Source: Struthidea cinerea (Eukaryota; Chordata; Aves; Passeriformes; Corcoracidae). Taken from it: a stretch of 64,000 bases of DNA. The notes under the pieces were generated by a model, which was not told where the DNA came from, ran no database searches, and saw only the letters and a program-made list of their open reading frames with translations. The DNA lies in contig VZTI01002348.1 in the NCBI GenBank assembly GCA_013397865.1, forward strand, positions 1-64,000. The letters run 5' to 3'. How positions within the stretch are numbered: the first letter of the stretch is position 1; every line of letters begins with the position of its first letter. Shown here one piece after another: positions 45,884-60,800 of this stretch. The translations under genes were made by a program, and so were the position numbers.

Positions 45884-48800
45884 ATGTTAATGCACAGCCT
45901 ATTTTTGTTCACTTTTGGACTAACTTTTACTGGAAAATCTTTGTGGATAAAAGGTAAGCTTTCTTTTTTTACACATTCAGAAAGTTTCTCCAAGTCTGCT
46001 TGGACCCCGATCGGAATGATGGGCACCTTTGACATCAAGTCACAGCTCTCCCCGTGCAGCCCTCCTCCTTGAGAGAATCTTGGAAAAGATTACAGGTGGA
46101 AACTTTTTATAGTTGAGTTATTTGTGGTTTTTTTTCCTCCAGGCTGTAGTAGGTATGTAAATACCTCATATTCTGTGCAGGACACTGTTTGTGACAACTG
46201 CAGTTGCTGTCACTCTCATCAATAGTAGAGACTGTAGAAAAACATTTATTCTTCACTAATGTGAGGGGAATGCCATCAATTTCATTCTAATTCTTCATTA
46301 ATTCATTTCTATGATTTGGCTTCACATTTTAGGTTTAAATGTAATACATGTAATGTTTCTTAGAAAGTCGTGTTTTTATGACATGCATCAAAGATGGTTT
46401 CCTGCTTTCAGGTGTCAAAATTTGAATTGTTGAAAGAGCATCTCCATGGTTAGTTCAACATACACTTGATTCATGAAACAGAATGGATTTGGTGATTTAG
46501 ATAATAAAACTATTGAAGAATAAGAGAAAAATCAGAAGTAAATACCAGGTGCTGATATTGTTTTCAGACCTGTTTGCTAATAGCAACTTCCACATTTTGC
46601 TTGCAATTGCAGACTGTACTGTTAAACACATGCTACCTGCACCTAGCTTTTAAAAATCCTGATGTTATCTAACAGGGAGAGATCATCATTACACTGGAGA
46701 ATCCTCCTCACTTTGAATGGCTGGTTGTGTGACATTTTTGCAATTATGAATTCCTTTCATAGGAACGTGGGAGGCTGAGGGTGATTCTGTACTACTGCAA
46801 GTGTGAAGAAATCTCTTTGTTTCCTTATAAAAGAACAATTTAATAAGGAAGAAACCACTTTCATTGTTAAAACCCATGTTATTGTTGATTCTATTTAAAA
46901 GCAAATGGTTGTGTCTCTGTTGATCAAACCAGTTGATGAGCAGACAAGAAAAAGGAAGGTGAATTCAACTTTACACAATTTTTTAAAAAGTCACTGAAGA
47001 TTGCTTTTGTCTTTATAAAACCATTTACCTGAAACCAGATACTTGGCAGGCTTCTTATCTTTAGCTTCCTGCATTAGCATGTTGTTCTGCAGATAATTCT
47101 GATATCATGTAAAGGGCTACAAACCTTTTGCAAAGATCTGACTGTTTCTAGAACAAACAAAATGCAAGATTAGGCAATGGCAGGAGGCAGCGTGGTGAGC
47201 CAGGTTTTCTTCCACACAGGAGGTGGACAAATTATATCCAGTGGACAGCCAAAAGTATTCCTTATTCAGGACAATGGAGAAAGGAGAAGGCCACCTGCAC
47301 CAATTTTCACATCAGGTTAAAAGTGTCAGTCATGGAATAAAAAATGACAAAGTCACAAAGTGAATAATCCAGAATATGGGAGAATTAAGATTTTGTTTAA
47401 ATACTGTGATGATTTTTCTTTGTGTGCTCCAGAAGACCCCAGCTTTAATCTGAAGTAACTTTTTTCAAAGTCAGTTTGATCATTCCTGAACTATTTCACT
47501 CTTTTATTTCTGGCTGGATCGGAATGGTCTTTTGGCAATCACCACTGTACAGATGCCAACATAATGCCTTGTCCTTTCTAATGATTTACCAATTTCAAAC
47601 TTTATTTTTAGTTGTATCTTCTCAACACACATCCAGACTTCCTGCATTAGAAATAATCATTCCTCGAAGTCTGACAGGCAGAGAGAAACATCACCCATTT
47701 TCTCATGAGGTTTGTTACTCTGATTTCTTTTCTTCTGATACTGCTGCTTTTCCTAACACTGTCCTATATTGCACACACACAATGGATGGTATATAGAGAT
47801 TTTTGTAATGAAATGTGCCCCACTCTCTCTCTTCTGATTCTTAATGTTTTCAACTAGCTTTAAGTAAGTTTGTTCCCACAAAGACTTGTGCTTGTACTCT
47901 AAGTGCCTTCCAAAAATCCTGTTAATGACCTTGTAAGACAGAAGTGAGAAGGAACATGAAGGATATTTCCATTTTTTCTGAGTCAGATTAGATGTTGAAC
48001 TTGTACTAACATCCATGCTGTCCGTGTTCTGGTCTTTGGATAATAACCAGAGGATTTCAACCATGTAACACCCAAAGGATAAAAATGGTCCCACAGAGTG
48101 GCACAGGTTAAAAGATGAGTTAAAAGAGAAAACCTGGTTCTTAATTCTTCAGTTCTGAGGTAACTTACCTTTGTGCCAGATATGGAGCTCATTTACTGAA
48201 GTAACTGTTAATGAAATAGCATGAGTCATCTTTGTGCAAACCAATTAGGGGATAAAAGACTGTGAGTCCTTTATCTGATTTACATAAGGAGTGCCACAAA
48301 GCATGACGTGGTACTTAGCAAAGAGTACATTCATGGGCTGTGTCCTCCTCTCTAAATGGCAATATAGATTAATAGCATTTAAACTTTACATAGGAAAGAA
48401 CGTTCAGTGTGCTGCTGAGACTGAAATATGGAAGCCTGGGGGTTAGGAATCTGTACTTTTTTACTTAAAACGTCCATAGTAGTTGGGCCTGTCTTGTCAA
48501 GCAAAACATGGAATTAAAAAAACCACGTAGAAAAGTAACCTAATTTAGTGATATCTTCTGTTCTGTTTTCAGGAGCATTCAGATGACAATCTTTCTTTCT
48601 CAGTTAAAACCAGAAATGGAACATATCTCCTAAAGCTGAAGAAAAATAAGTATGTGATAGAGAGTTCTAAGGAATTTTCCTGTTTCGGGGTTAGTTGCAT
48701 ACAGACAAGCGTTTTTACACTGAAAAAAATTCAGAGGAAACCATTTAAATGGCAGATTGTAGTAACTACAAATTGACTCTATTAAATAGTGTTAAATATG

Positions 48801-51800
48801 GTATCTCTGTTATGGTAGTATCTTGCAAATAGAAGGGAATAATAATTTTTCTAGCTGTGAAGAAATTTATTTTGATTATTTTTGTATCAGCAGCACAAAT
48901 TAGCACATTTCAGAAAATCCCTAGGGAAAATTAGAATTCAGTTCAACATTAGCCTTTTGTTAGTGGGGTAGGGATTTTATGTATTGTTGTATTTGAAAAA
49001 AAATTTCTGTTTCCCTTGTTCCTCATTCCTGAACCTGTAATAGGCCAGGCCTTATGCAACTGAGTCTGCTTAGATTCTTCTCTATGGATATTTTAGTTAA
49101 AATATATAATAATAAGTTTCAATATAACTTCTCTTCCAAAGTCTCCAGCTCATTTTAAGGCATTTTGTTTCTTGTGCCTGGATTTTAATAATAATTTAGC
49201 ATAGAGTGTGCTGCTAACAGAATGTAGCACTTACCAGGACTCTTGACTTGTTCCTGGACCATTAAAAGAGCAGTAGTTTATTTTTGTTTCCAGAAAACTT
49301 CTTAGTGACGACTTTAAACTGTACACATATGGGGAAAATGGGAAACTGCAGGCAACGCCATCCAGAAATGAGGTACTGTACATAACAAACCTTCCCCTTT
49401 GTGTCAGAATTTCCTCAAACCAGAGAAGCCAAGAAAAAATATATTTGCTGGGAATGAGACTTGTTGGTTTTCACAGTGCAGCATTTCTGTTTAACAGTTA
49501 CCAGTGATCTAAGCATGAGGCTCAAGAGGGACTGGGCTGTTTGTGGGATACAGCATCCCTGTTCCCCAAGGTGTCAAAGGATTTGCCAGGAGATTATGCC
49601 AGGCCTGAATTTAAGCCACTTTTGCATAATGTGCAATTTAAAGTACAATGGCAGCATCAAAGCCCTATAGTTTTTAAATCCTGTATCAAACAAGCCTTGT
49701 AAATACTTCAAAATTTAATTTCAACTTTAAACTTCGTGTAAGCTCAGTGAGATTAATTGGGTGGTTTGTGCATGAAAGATCTTCTCAGAGCAGCCTTTGA
49801 GAGGACTCTAAGAACAGGATGAGCAATGTGTATTAAAATATTTTTATAAAAGATGGTGATGGGTTAAACTAAAAAGCTGGCTGTGTTCTAGAACCAAGGG
49901 ACCAAAGGCTAGTTTAGGTACTCATGTCGAGTGATATTCTCCTCCAAGAAGGTCAGGATTACTTTCCAAGTAGGGAACTCTGTAAATTTCTAACAGCCAG
50001 CCCTGATGTCATGCAAATAATATGGTTAGTTAGAAAATGAGTTTGCAGTTGAAGGCAACCACCTTGTTTTGTCACTAATTATGTGGGTTTGTTGCCTTTC
50101 AGACACACTGTTATTATCATGGCACTGTTGAAGGAATTGCTGACTCCACACTTGCTCTTAGCACATGCGATGGCCTTAGGTATTTCCTCTTCTTATTGTT
50201 TTATGATATTTCACCTTTTGATGAAGCTGAAACTCGCTACAGGTTTTACAGTTTCCCTCAACTCCCACTTTTTTCCCCTTTTCCAAAATTCCTTCACAGA
50301 AAAAAAGATAATATGAGAGAAATCATAATAAATATAGGCAGAACCTGGGCATGAACTGAGGCTTCTAGTAGTTGATGTGAATGTCTTGACCTGAGATACC
50401 TTTGTAGAAAAAAAATCTTACCTGATGAAGGTTTTGTTGAACTTAAAACATTCCTGCAAACAACTTTGTCTTATGAATGGGCGCATTTCAAAAGACAAAC
50501 CATTTCCATGAAAAAATTTTGATCAAGTTTGAACCAATTTTTTGTGTTTCAAATACAATAAAATCACAAATGGGATAAAATTCACCCATGTATCTTTCAG
50601 GTGAAGTTTCACAGAGAGATGTCACTCACAATAAATCAGGACATATCCTGGCATTCCTTTAAATGACTTGAGAAAAGGGCTAAGAGAGACCCTTTGCATC
50701 AGCTCTGTACCCACAATCCAGACTCATTTACTAACAATTTGGCTTTTTTCTCTTTTTTACTCCTTCTTTTCTGATTCAAGAAGCCCACCATTGAGTATTT
50801 TAAATAAGTTCTGTTTCATCTTTTATTGGCCATTTGAACTTACCCCCATATTCATATAATTTAAAATAATAATTTATTTCAACACAGTGTTTAAGTCTCC
50901 AGCTGTCATTCATTCACCTGGTCATAACCATGAGGGAAAAATGATGGAATAATGTTTCATTCTTTTATGATTGTTAGGGGAATTCTCTACATTGGAGGCA
51001 AATGGTACGGAATGGAGCCGCTCAGCACATCCAGCACCTTTGAACATGTACTCTATGAACTGGAAGATATGCAGGGTATCCCCTTCCACTGTGGGGTGCT
51101 GAATGGCAGCCTGGAGCACGAGATGTTTGTGAAGCAGTCTGTGAAATATGCATTTGCATCAAACAGTACCTCCAGCAGGGACAGGCTCCTCAGGGTAAAT
51201 ACATTTCTGTTTCTCCCTTGAGCTGCAGTCCGAGGCCTCTCCAGAGCTCTTGCTCTGGACAGCATCTCTGCAGGTGGGTTTGACCTGGCAGGACTTTTCC
51301 TCGTGGCCTTCATTTTCATGCACACCAAGCTGGTGGGAGCCCTGCTAAGGGAATCCTGGAACAGAAAAGCAGCACAATGGGGATCTCACATAGCTTGAAG
51401 CAATCCTGTGTCGCTGTTGTACCGGGGATGGCAAGAAACGACATGAGCTCGATCCAGGAAGAAATGGAATTATTTATTAATTTACAGACTCGTTTATGTA
51501 TCTTAGTATGCTTGAGTGGCATAAGGTTATTGGTGCTTGACCACCCACCTCCCAGAATGATTGGCTAAACCCTACAACACCCATTTCAAAATATTTCTCC
51601 AGTCAGTCTCACAACAATACTGCATAACAATCTTGCACGTGCAAGATAAAGGGATTGGTTTACAAAGCCTCTAACTGTTTTTGGCCAGCATCCGTGTGAA
51701 AGCAAGGACTTTCATACGGATACTGGAAAGCTGGAAAATCTCCCCGCGACCAAGCCTTCAGCATCCACAATCCTGCAGTGGAAGAGCAGAGTCTGCCCAG

Positions 51801-54800
51801 GACAGCCGTGGATAGGACACAAAAGGCATGAGCTGAATGGCAGCTCATGCATCCCAGTGTCTGACCCGGTGTGAATTACTGACACAGAGATGTTTATGTG
51901 GTAATCTAAGACAAACTGAGGTCATATTAGAAATGCAACATTGCTTTATAAACACATGAAGTGAAAGTCATAAGAAAGATAAGTAAAGTGCCTCAAACTC
52001 ATTATGTTAACTTACTGTGCCTTCTCATTTGCACGAGAAGCGAGCTGTCCTGCCCCAGAAAAGCTATGTAGAATTATTTGTGGTTGTGGATCACAACAGG
52101 GTAATTATATCATCCAACTCTAAACACATTTTATCATTTTGCTAATTTTTCTCCTCTGACATTGTTGTGGTATTTTACAGTTTTTGATGAAGAATTCTGA
52201 TCCTACTGCAGTGCAAAAGGAAACAGTGGAGCTGATTAATTATGTTGATGGGGTAGGTCAGATAAGTTGCCTGGATTCAGTAGTTTCTATTTTATCATAG
52301 TTTTCAGAAGAGCAGCTAATGCAGTTCTGAAACCAGATTTGGATACAACAATTTGTAACAGTTAAGGCACATCACCAATCTCTGCACAAGCCTTGTAGAG
52401 GTGCAAGCAGGGACAGAGATGCAAGATGGTTTTAATCCACTTCCGTGTTCTCCAGGAACATGAAGCCATCAGTATGTTCTACATTTTTTGGAAGAGTATT
52501 TCTCATGTTTGTCATTTTTTATTAAGAAAACTGTCAGTGCTGTGAACAATTCCATCATCTCTCTGATCTGTTCGCAGATTCTCCTGAAGACAATTAGCTA
52601 AGGAAAGAAATGGACATGGTCTTTCCCAAAGATATGTTTAGGTACTTTCATAAAGTAGATTGTTTTCAGTGATACTTAGTTTTATATTCTTAGTATTTTC
52701 ATTTAGTTTACAATTTGTAAATATTTTATATTTCACTTATAATTACAAACATCATAAATTTAGTTTTAAAGAAACTGAAGTTTTATCTTGGTCACTATGT
52801 TCAGCTTATTGTTTACTCAGTAGTAATGGAGTCATCTTTCAGATTTCCATCAGAACAGGTGAGGGACATTAATTATCATTATTATTTTTTCAGATGTATA
52901 GAGCATTAAACATCCAGATAGTTTTGGTTGGGTTAGAGATTTGGACAGATGCCAACCACATACCTGTAATGGATGGTTCAGCTGGAGATGTGCTGAGTAG
53001 ATTTGTTTCTTGGAGACAGAAAGATCTTCTGAAGCGCTCAAGAAATGACGTTGGTCACCTCATAATGTGAGTTTGCATTAGGTGAGAAAACCAGCAATGC
53101 TGGCAGGGTTAATGTATATGATTTGGGGGTTGTGTATTAATTGAAATATACCTGGAATAAAATTCTCTGCACTTCCAAACTGGTTTAACCTGGAAAAATG
53201 ACATGAAACTATAATGGATTCTTAAGAGTTAATCACCTCCAGGGACTGGGTGACCTCCAGAGGTCCCTTCCCACCTCAGCCATTCTGTAATTGAGTGCAC
53301 TGACACAGCAAACTTAGGTGATTATCATTATTTTCAAGCTTTTATTCAGATACCCATTATTAATTGGAATGAAACCCTGCTGTGGTGATAAATTCCTTCT
53401 TGACTTCTGGAAGACCAAATTTTGCCTTGCAGTATTTCTTTCAAACTCATCAGTGTCTTTTAGTAGAAATCATCAACTTTCAACCCATTTTAACACCACC
53501 TCCAAACTGCTTTTGTTGCAGAGGGAGAAGCTCTTTCAGTGGATCCATTGGAATGGCTTTTGTGGGTACTGTGTGCTCACATGTCCAGGGAGGGTCAATC
53601 AGCACTGTAAGTACCTCATAATTTGGGTATGGAAGAAACTAATCCTGGACCTACTTGGCCAAATCACCCTGGTCTTGGAGCTGGATGGTTTCTTTCATGG
53701 GGTTTCTTATGTAAAGACTTGTGCATATTTTACACCTTTTTTTTTAAGTACTTCTCACTTTCTCTTTTTGTCAAATTGCAACCCACTTGACTCATTCAGT
53801 CTTCAAAGAATTGTGGTCATCAAACTCAATATTGCATAATCTCATCCTTATACCATCAAAGTTTATAACCACAGGGGTTTTGGGATGGGAATGCAGCTAC
53901 AAAATAATGGTGGTTTTTTCACTCTTTAAATATACAGAAAGTGAACATAACGCACCATAGTCTCAAGTGTCTGGAATTCCTCACAATCAGGCTGTAAACA
54001 GGCAAAAAATCTAAAAAAAATGAGTACAAAACTATTTTTTTCTCCACGCGTGGGGCAGAACCAATAACTCCAGAGATTCATATCCTTAAAGTATGGATGC
54101 CACAACATTGTGGACAATCTCAGAAGCAGATTCTGTTCTTTAACAGTACATTTGTTGTTGAAGACTCCTTTAAACTTGGTGTCTAATGGTGTTAGAATAG
54201 AATAGAATCACACAGAATAATTTCAGCTGGGAGAAACCTGCAATGATGATCTAGACCAGCTGCCAATTTATTATCCAGAATATGATCCTCAGGGAAGGAG
54301 TGGCAGAATCTGGCCCTACCTGAAAATAAAGTGACAAATCGTCAATCCGTGCTGCTTTCACCTTGCAATACAATTTAGTATTTTGCCTTCATAGTCCCCG
54401 AGAGCTTTGTGGTGGGAGTAAATCTCTGGGTACAATCAGTATTTTCTTTAGTTTCACTTTTTTTTTTTAACCTGCTTCTCTTCATTAGCTGAATCATAAC
54501 AAAATGTTACGTCACGCCACAGTAGTTGCACATGAACTGGGGCACAATCTCGGAATGAAACATGATGATAAGAGGTGTCCTGCATCCTATATCATGCACA
54601 GCACAGATAAGTAAGATTTCCAGTTATTTATTTTATTTGCAGTGACTATGCCTTACAAGCTGTGAAACTCCCCTGAATCTGGAAGAACTTTAGTGAATGT
54701 GGAGGTGTTCGAAAAATTTCATCACAGAGGTGGATTCACTGATTTAGGATTTGACATAATTTTAATTTATTTGAAATTTTATCTGTTTCCTAACCCGATA

Positions 54801-57800
54801 ATTCTTTATTTGTAATATTCCTAAAATCATATTTGGATTTTATTAATTTTTTTAATGATACTGTGTTGCTGGGTTTTTTTCACCCTGTTGAGAATGCTTT
54901 ACATGTACTCACTGTGTTTGTGCAGATATGCAACAGTTTATTTAACAGTTAATTTTAAAAAAAAACTTCTTGGCTCATCTTTCCCTCAGTTCATTTGTTC
55001 TTTGGTTTCCCTTAAGAGAAAAAGATCATAATATTTTATTTATCCACAGTTTTATTAATAAATCAGGGTAACTGAACACTGGCCAAAACTACTCTAGGAG
55101 GGTGCATTCCTCAGTTCTTAGGACTCCAAGTTAAGATGATTTTTTAATCAAACATTTTTAGACTCAGTGTAGAAAAGGAATTTCTAAGGCCTGTTTTTTA
55201 CAGGACACCAGAATAGATACTCTGATGGTCTCTGGCTTCTAAAAGCATTCATATTATAATAGTATTTTACACTTCTAGTACTGCACTTTAATGCAAAGTA
55301 AAATGAAAATTAACTATCTCATGATCTCCTAGCATTATGAAATACAATATTTATTATGGAACAACAGTGTTTTAAGAGTTTGAGTTGTATGTTCTCCTGT
55401 AACTAAAATATTTATAATAATAAAATATTATGCTTTCCAGTGGGTCCAGGAATTTCAGCACCTGTAGCGCTGATGATTTTGAGGCCTTTATTCTAAATGG
55501 AGGAGGAAACTGCCTTAGAAATCCTCCCAAAACAAGTAATGTGTACAAAGAACCCGTCTGTGGTAATAACGTGGTCGATAACAATGAAGAATGTGACTGT
55601 GGCAAACCACAGGTAATGCATGAAATTGAGCTGGGTACTTGTTGTATATTAATATATTACATTATGTCATGTTATGTTATTTTATATTATTCTGTATAAC
55701 ACTGGCCTTTTGACATACCTAATTGCATTACTATCTGAGGAGTTTTTCTTGTAACTTTATGTTTTTACAGGCAGTATTGAGATAAATTTTAGTAAAAATT
55801 TAAAATCATGCTTTGATTTTGATGTGGACTCAGTCAAGGGCTATTGGACTTCACAGAACATTGAGGCTCTGCTGAGAAAGAAGTGAGATTCAGAGCAGAG
55901 TCTGTGGGAACACCACTGGGTTTTGTTTGGTTTGGTTATCCATGGAACATCATGGATATTTCTGTTCCATGACAGAGACTGTTTATCTATAAAACACATA
56001 CAGGTTTGTTAACTGTAACACTTGAACTTTGCCCACACAAAATGACTTCTGAGAGTCACATCTGCATCGTCAAAATGTCCCTCCAAGAATGTATTGGCTC
56101 ACTCTTCAGAAAGTAAAAGTGTCTCAAAAATCAATAAACCAAAAGGCTGTCAGCAAACCCTGGTTCCATTGGCATCCCTATGCCACAACACATCAAAACA
56201 GGTGTTTTTCTGATGCCTTGTACAAATAACACAGCAACAGTGTCTGCTGGTTCCTTTTAGGGCAGAAGGATGTGAGAACATGACACAGACAGGTATTTAA
56301 AGTTTGGCTTGTCCATCCACGTGGACTGATGAGGTACTTTTCCTAGCTGTAGGAAAAAATAAAAATAGTGTCCCCTTTCCATGGCTGTTCTCAGGAGTGC
56401 TCCAACCCCTGCTGCGATGCTGCAACCTGCAAACTCACACCTGGCTCACAGTGTGCTCAAGGACTGTGCTGCAAAAATTGCAAGGTACACAGTGCTTTAT
56501 TAAACTAAATTGTTACTATTCACTAGGATTTTTAATGTTTGAAAAGAGCTATCCTAGTCCTCTTGACGTATTTTCAAATGACGTTCACCAGTAAGACAGC
56601 ATGTAAGAAGACAATTTGTCTTCCTTAAAACAACTAAATGTTCCCAGTTGTCATTGTTTCACTCTAGAACTTCCTCTGTTGCAATACTAAAAGTGTCCTC
56701 CCTCTCTGCTCCTAGTTTAAAGTGGCAGGAGCAGAGTGCAGAGCAAAACAGGACGTCTGTGATCTCCCTGAGTACTGCAATGGAAGCACTGCCTACTGCC
56801 CAGATGATGTTTACATCATGAATGGTCACCCATGCAGCAACAGCAAGGCTTATTGCTACTATGGAGCGTGCCAGAGCTTTGATTCACAGTGTGAATCTAT
56901 ATATGGGAAAGGTATGGCTCTCATTTCCTGTAAACCTGTTGGAACCCTGAATTCTGAGAATTTCATTCTTTCTACTCTAACAAGCAATGATCCTCCAAAG
57001 CACCCTCCATTTGATCTTAGGAAAAACTTCCCAGATTGTGTTTTAAGTGCTGAGATTGTTGCTGTGTAAATAAAGTTATATCACCGGGTGAAATAGAATA
57101 GATATAGAATTTAGGTTTATGGAATATAGTAATATGTATATGTAACAAGATGGAGGATTTGGGGTGTGGATTTGTACTTCTTCTTTCTTCTTCACCAACC
57201 TGAGTTTTCTGGGATTGGTTCAAGAAATCCACACTGCGGGTCAGGTATAGATATTCATTGGGTTTTAAATAAAAACATGTTACTTTGCAATCTGTAATTG
57301 GGTAGATTAGAGTATAAAAGACCTTGAAAGTAGAACTCAGGGGCCATATTCTGCCATTTTTCCACCTTGTTAACTTAGAAGGCAGTCTCTGTGCAGCTGT
57401 GTTAGAGATTAGATAAACCCATTTGTAGTCTCCTGACAGACATTTCCAATTTTTCTTTTTCCTACGTTTTTCAGACAATGTAGTGGCTTACTGAGATTCA
57501 CTGTTTTTTGTACAGGGGCACGAAAAGCACCTGATATATGCTTTGAAAAAGCAAATATTAAAGGAGATAGGTTTGGAAACTGTGGAATGAAAGGTGGAGT
57601 GTACAAGAAATGCCCTGTTCAGTAAGTCACCACCAAATAAATGCCAATCCTAAAATCTTCAATGTAAAAAATATATTCTGTTACAAAGCCTTAAAGTGAG
57701 AGGTTTAAAAGTATATTTTCTTGAAATGCAAGCTAAAAGGTTGGAATGTTTGGTGTATTTGCACTGATACTGATTTTTATCTGTCCACCTTGTCGCTGAG

Positions 57801-60800
57801 TGTCCTTCATTCCATTCAGGCACAGTCTGTGTGGGAAGCTCCAGTGCACATCTGTCAGTCTCCAAAACCTTCCTGCCTGGAGTGTTGTCAATAATGCATC
57901 CGGGGTTTTGTGCTGGTCCTCTGACTTCGACTTAGGATCAGATATCCCTGATCCTGCTCAAGTTCATGATGGGACAGCCTGTGGAGAGAACAAGGTAAGA
58001 GGAAGCACAGCAGCATGACAGAATATAGCCTGAGTGGAAAGTTCTGAACTTCCAAAAGCATTACATGGCTCTGTTGTTCCTATGCCATAACAAAATAAAA
58101 ATCTTTGGAGATCAATACATGCCAACAATTAATTAGCTCTTCAAAAATTGGGATGCTACTGTGAACTCCATTATCAGTTATTCAAATTACTCCATCAAAA
58201 TGCATCCACAGAGTTAAGCAAACCTGAGACAAAGTCATAAAATTCTGAAATACTGACTGTTGTATCAGCCCTTTTTCTTAACATGTAAGTGAAAGCTGCA
58301 GACTTGTAAACGTATACACTCACATTTATAAAAGGATGGGATTTTTTAAGTTTTGTGTTTGCAAGGCACTAATTACTTGTTCCAGGCCTGTGTAGGTTTT
58401 GAATGTGTTGATGCAAGATATCTGGGCTACAACTGTGATGTGAAGCAGAAGTGTAATAATAATGGGGTGAGTATCTGGTGCTTCATGTCCTGTTTCTAGA
58501 CCGTGCAAATTCCCTGCATTAAAGCAATAACCAGGCAGGTGGCTTTCTTTTCTCCTGATCTGTATTAAAAGTTAAATCCACTTTTTTTTCCTGTAACTCA
58601 TGTTGCCAGAACACTGCAAACCTATTAGCACTAACTTGGAGGTGCATTTCTTCTGAATTTCCCAAGGGAATTTTTTAATATTACTGAGCTGGTGAATTGT
58701 AAAAGGAAAATATTCCTTTGAGGGTGACAGTCTAGTAATTCCTGATTTATGTATGCCACTATGAAAAATCAAAATGGAGTCCAGAGGTAAAACTGAGAAG
58801 GACTCTGGACTGTGATTTATTGCAGGCAAATAATACAAATGTTAACTTAGAGAGAATTACCATGGGGCATCAGTATCACTCAGTGGCTTGGGATGTTATG
58901 GAGGGGCAGAGCTTATTCCCAGTTAACATTCCATGTATTTCTATGCAATACTATGCAGTATTTCTTGGTTCCACATGCAGTTCCATGAGTGGAACTCCAA
59001 ATCCATACCGAAGGTTTGAGTGGCCACTCTCAGGGAGGTGGTGTTTGACTAATCCCCGTGTTTGGGCTGTAGGTGTGTGACAACAACGGGAAGTGTCCCT
59101 GCCTGACTCATGACTCCCTGTTTTTGGGCTGTAGGTGTGTAACAACAATGGGAATTGCCACTGCAACCCGGGATGGGCCCCTCCATTCTGTAACCAGTCT
59201 GGCTACGGTGGCAGTGTTGACAGTGGTCCAGCTCACACAGGTAGGACACTGAAACTGGCCCTCATTCTGCCCCAGGGACTGATAAAATAATCTGCTAATA
59301 ACAGTTTCTTTTCAACTGTTTTTTTTCTACTGCATGAGACATAATCATGAACTGACTTGAAGAGCAAACATTATTATTTGATAATGAAGTAGCTTTTGCT
59401 GGCCTTTACACAGGAAATGTTTTCCATCACTTTGTCTAAAAGCAAAGTTCATAATCTGTAGCTTTCTGAGGAAAATCTGTGTTACTTTCTGTGGAACTTT
59501 ATTGAATTTTACTAAATTTGTACTTTGGGAAAGGGAAAAAATGTTTTGTGTTTATTAAAAGTTTAGGAAGGCAAAGCAAACGTGAAGATCAGTTGTAGGT
59601 AAGCAAATACAAAATGAATTTGCCTGCTTTAGAACTATTGAAAAAAATTTATGATAAAGGAAAAATGTTGCATATACATAGGGTGGGTAAGGCAGAAAGA
59701 ATTTATAATACCATAAGGCCAAATCCTACTTTTCTGATTGTAGCATGTTATAAATTTCAGTGAAGTTACTAATTTTAATCTACGACAATTTGAAAATTGT
59801 ACTTCTTACAACAAAAAATAAAAGCTTTAATATTTTAAATTTCATAATTTCAATTCTTTTTCCCTAGACACATCACTTCGGGATGGGCTGCTGATTTTCT
59901 TCTTCCTCGTGCTGCCAGTAGCCATCCTTGCTGCAGTAGCAGTAATGAAGCGTGATGCAATAAGGAAAAGACTCTGCAGGAAAAGCAGAGGACAGCACAG
60001 GTATTCCCCTTCTTACAGATGCTATTCCTACACGTGGCAGTGTGCTCCAGGTCAGTGCAGCAAGCCTGGTGGGTGCTTTATCTACACAAAGAATTCCACA
60101 CCTCCTGAAAGACAAGCCTCCTCTGCTAACAGCAGCGGTGGGGAGTTTAACAGCCCATCCCCTACTCCTTGGTAGTTCAATCCAGAAACTCCTCTTGGCA
60201 GTTCTCAAGCATTTTCCCCCAAAATACATTGCATTTTCCTAATTATTACTGATAATTGTATTGCACAGACATGGGGGCAGAGCATATTGAAATTGCTTCT
60301 GTCAAGTCCAGAAAAGGATGGACTCAAAAGCAGAATCCAGATCTCTGAGTTGTAGCCTTGTCCTTGGAAAACTCTGCATCCCTGAAGGGATTTCTTGATG
60401 ATGTGGTTTCTGTTTCAGGAATAACAATGGGCAGGAACCAAAGCAAGGCAACGGAGCAAGTCATGAGACAGGAAACAATCAGGTGAGATAGATGCAGACT
60501 GGCATTATTTCCTGTTGGGTGATCCAAACTGCACAGTGCCTTTTCTCCAACACAGTTAATTATAGCTTTGTGACTTTTTGATACATTAAAACCACCTGTA
60601 TTAGTTCTTTGGCCAAACACTGAAGACAATCTTTAGCCAGGCTGTGGGTGTAGTACTGATAAAACTGAACAAAAATTATCAAAACAAAATGTTGCAAGAG
60701 AACATGAAGAAAGTCCCAGCAAATGAGAACTAGTTCTAAAATGCCATTAGCTTAATGCTGAGTAATTATCTACACTTTGTGTTTCCTGCTAACCTGATTT

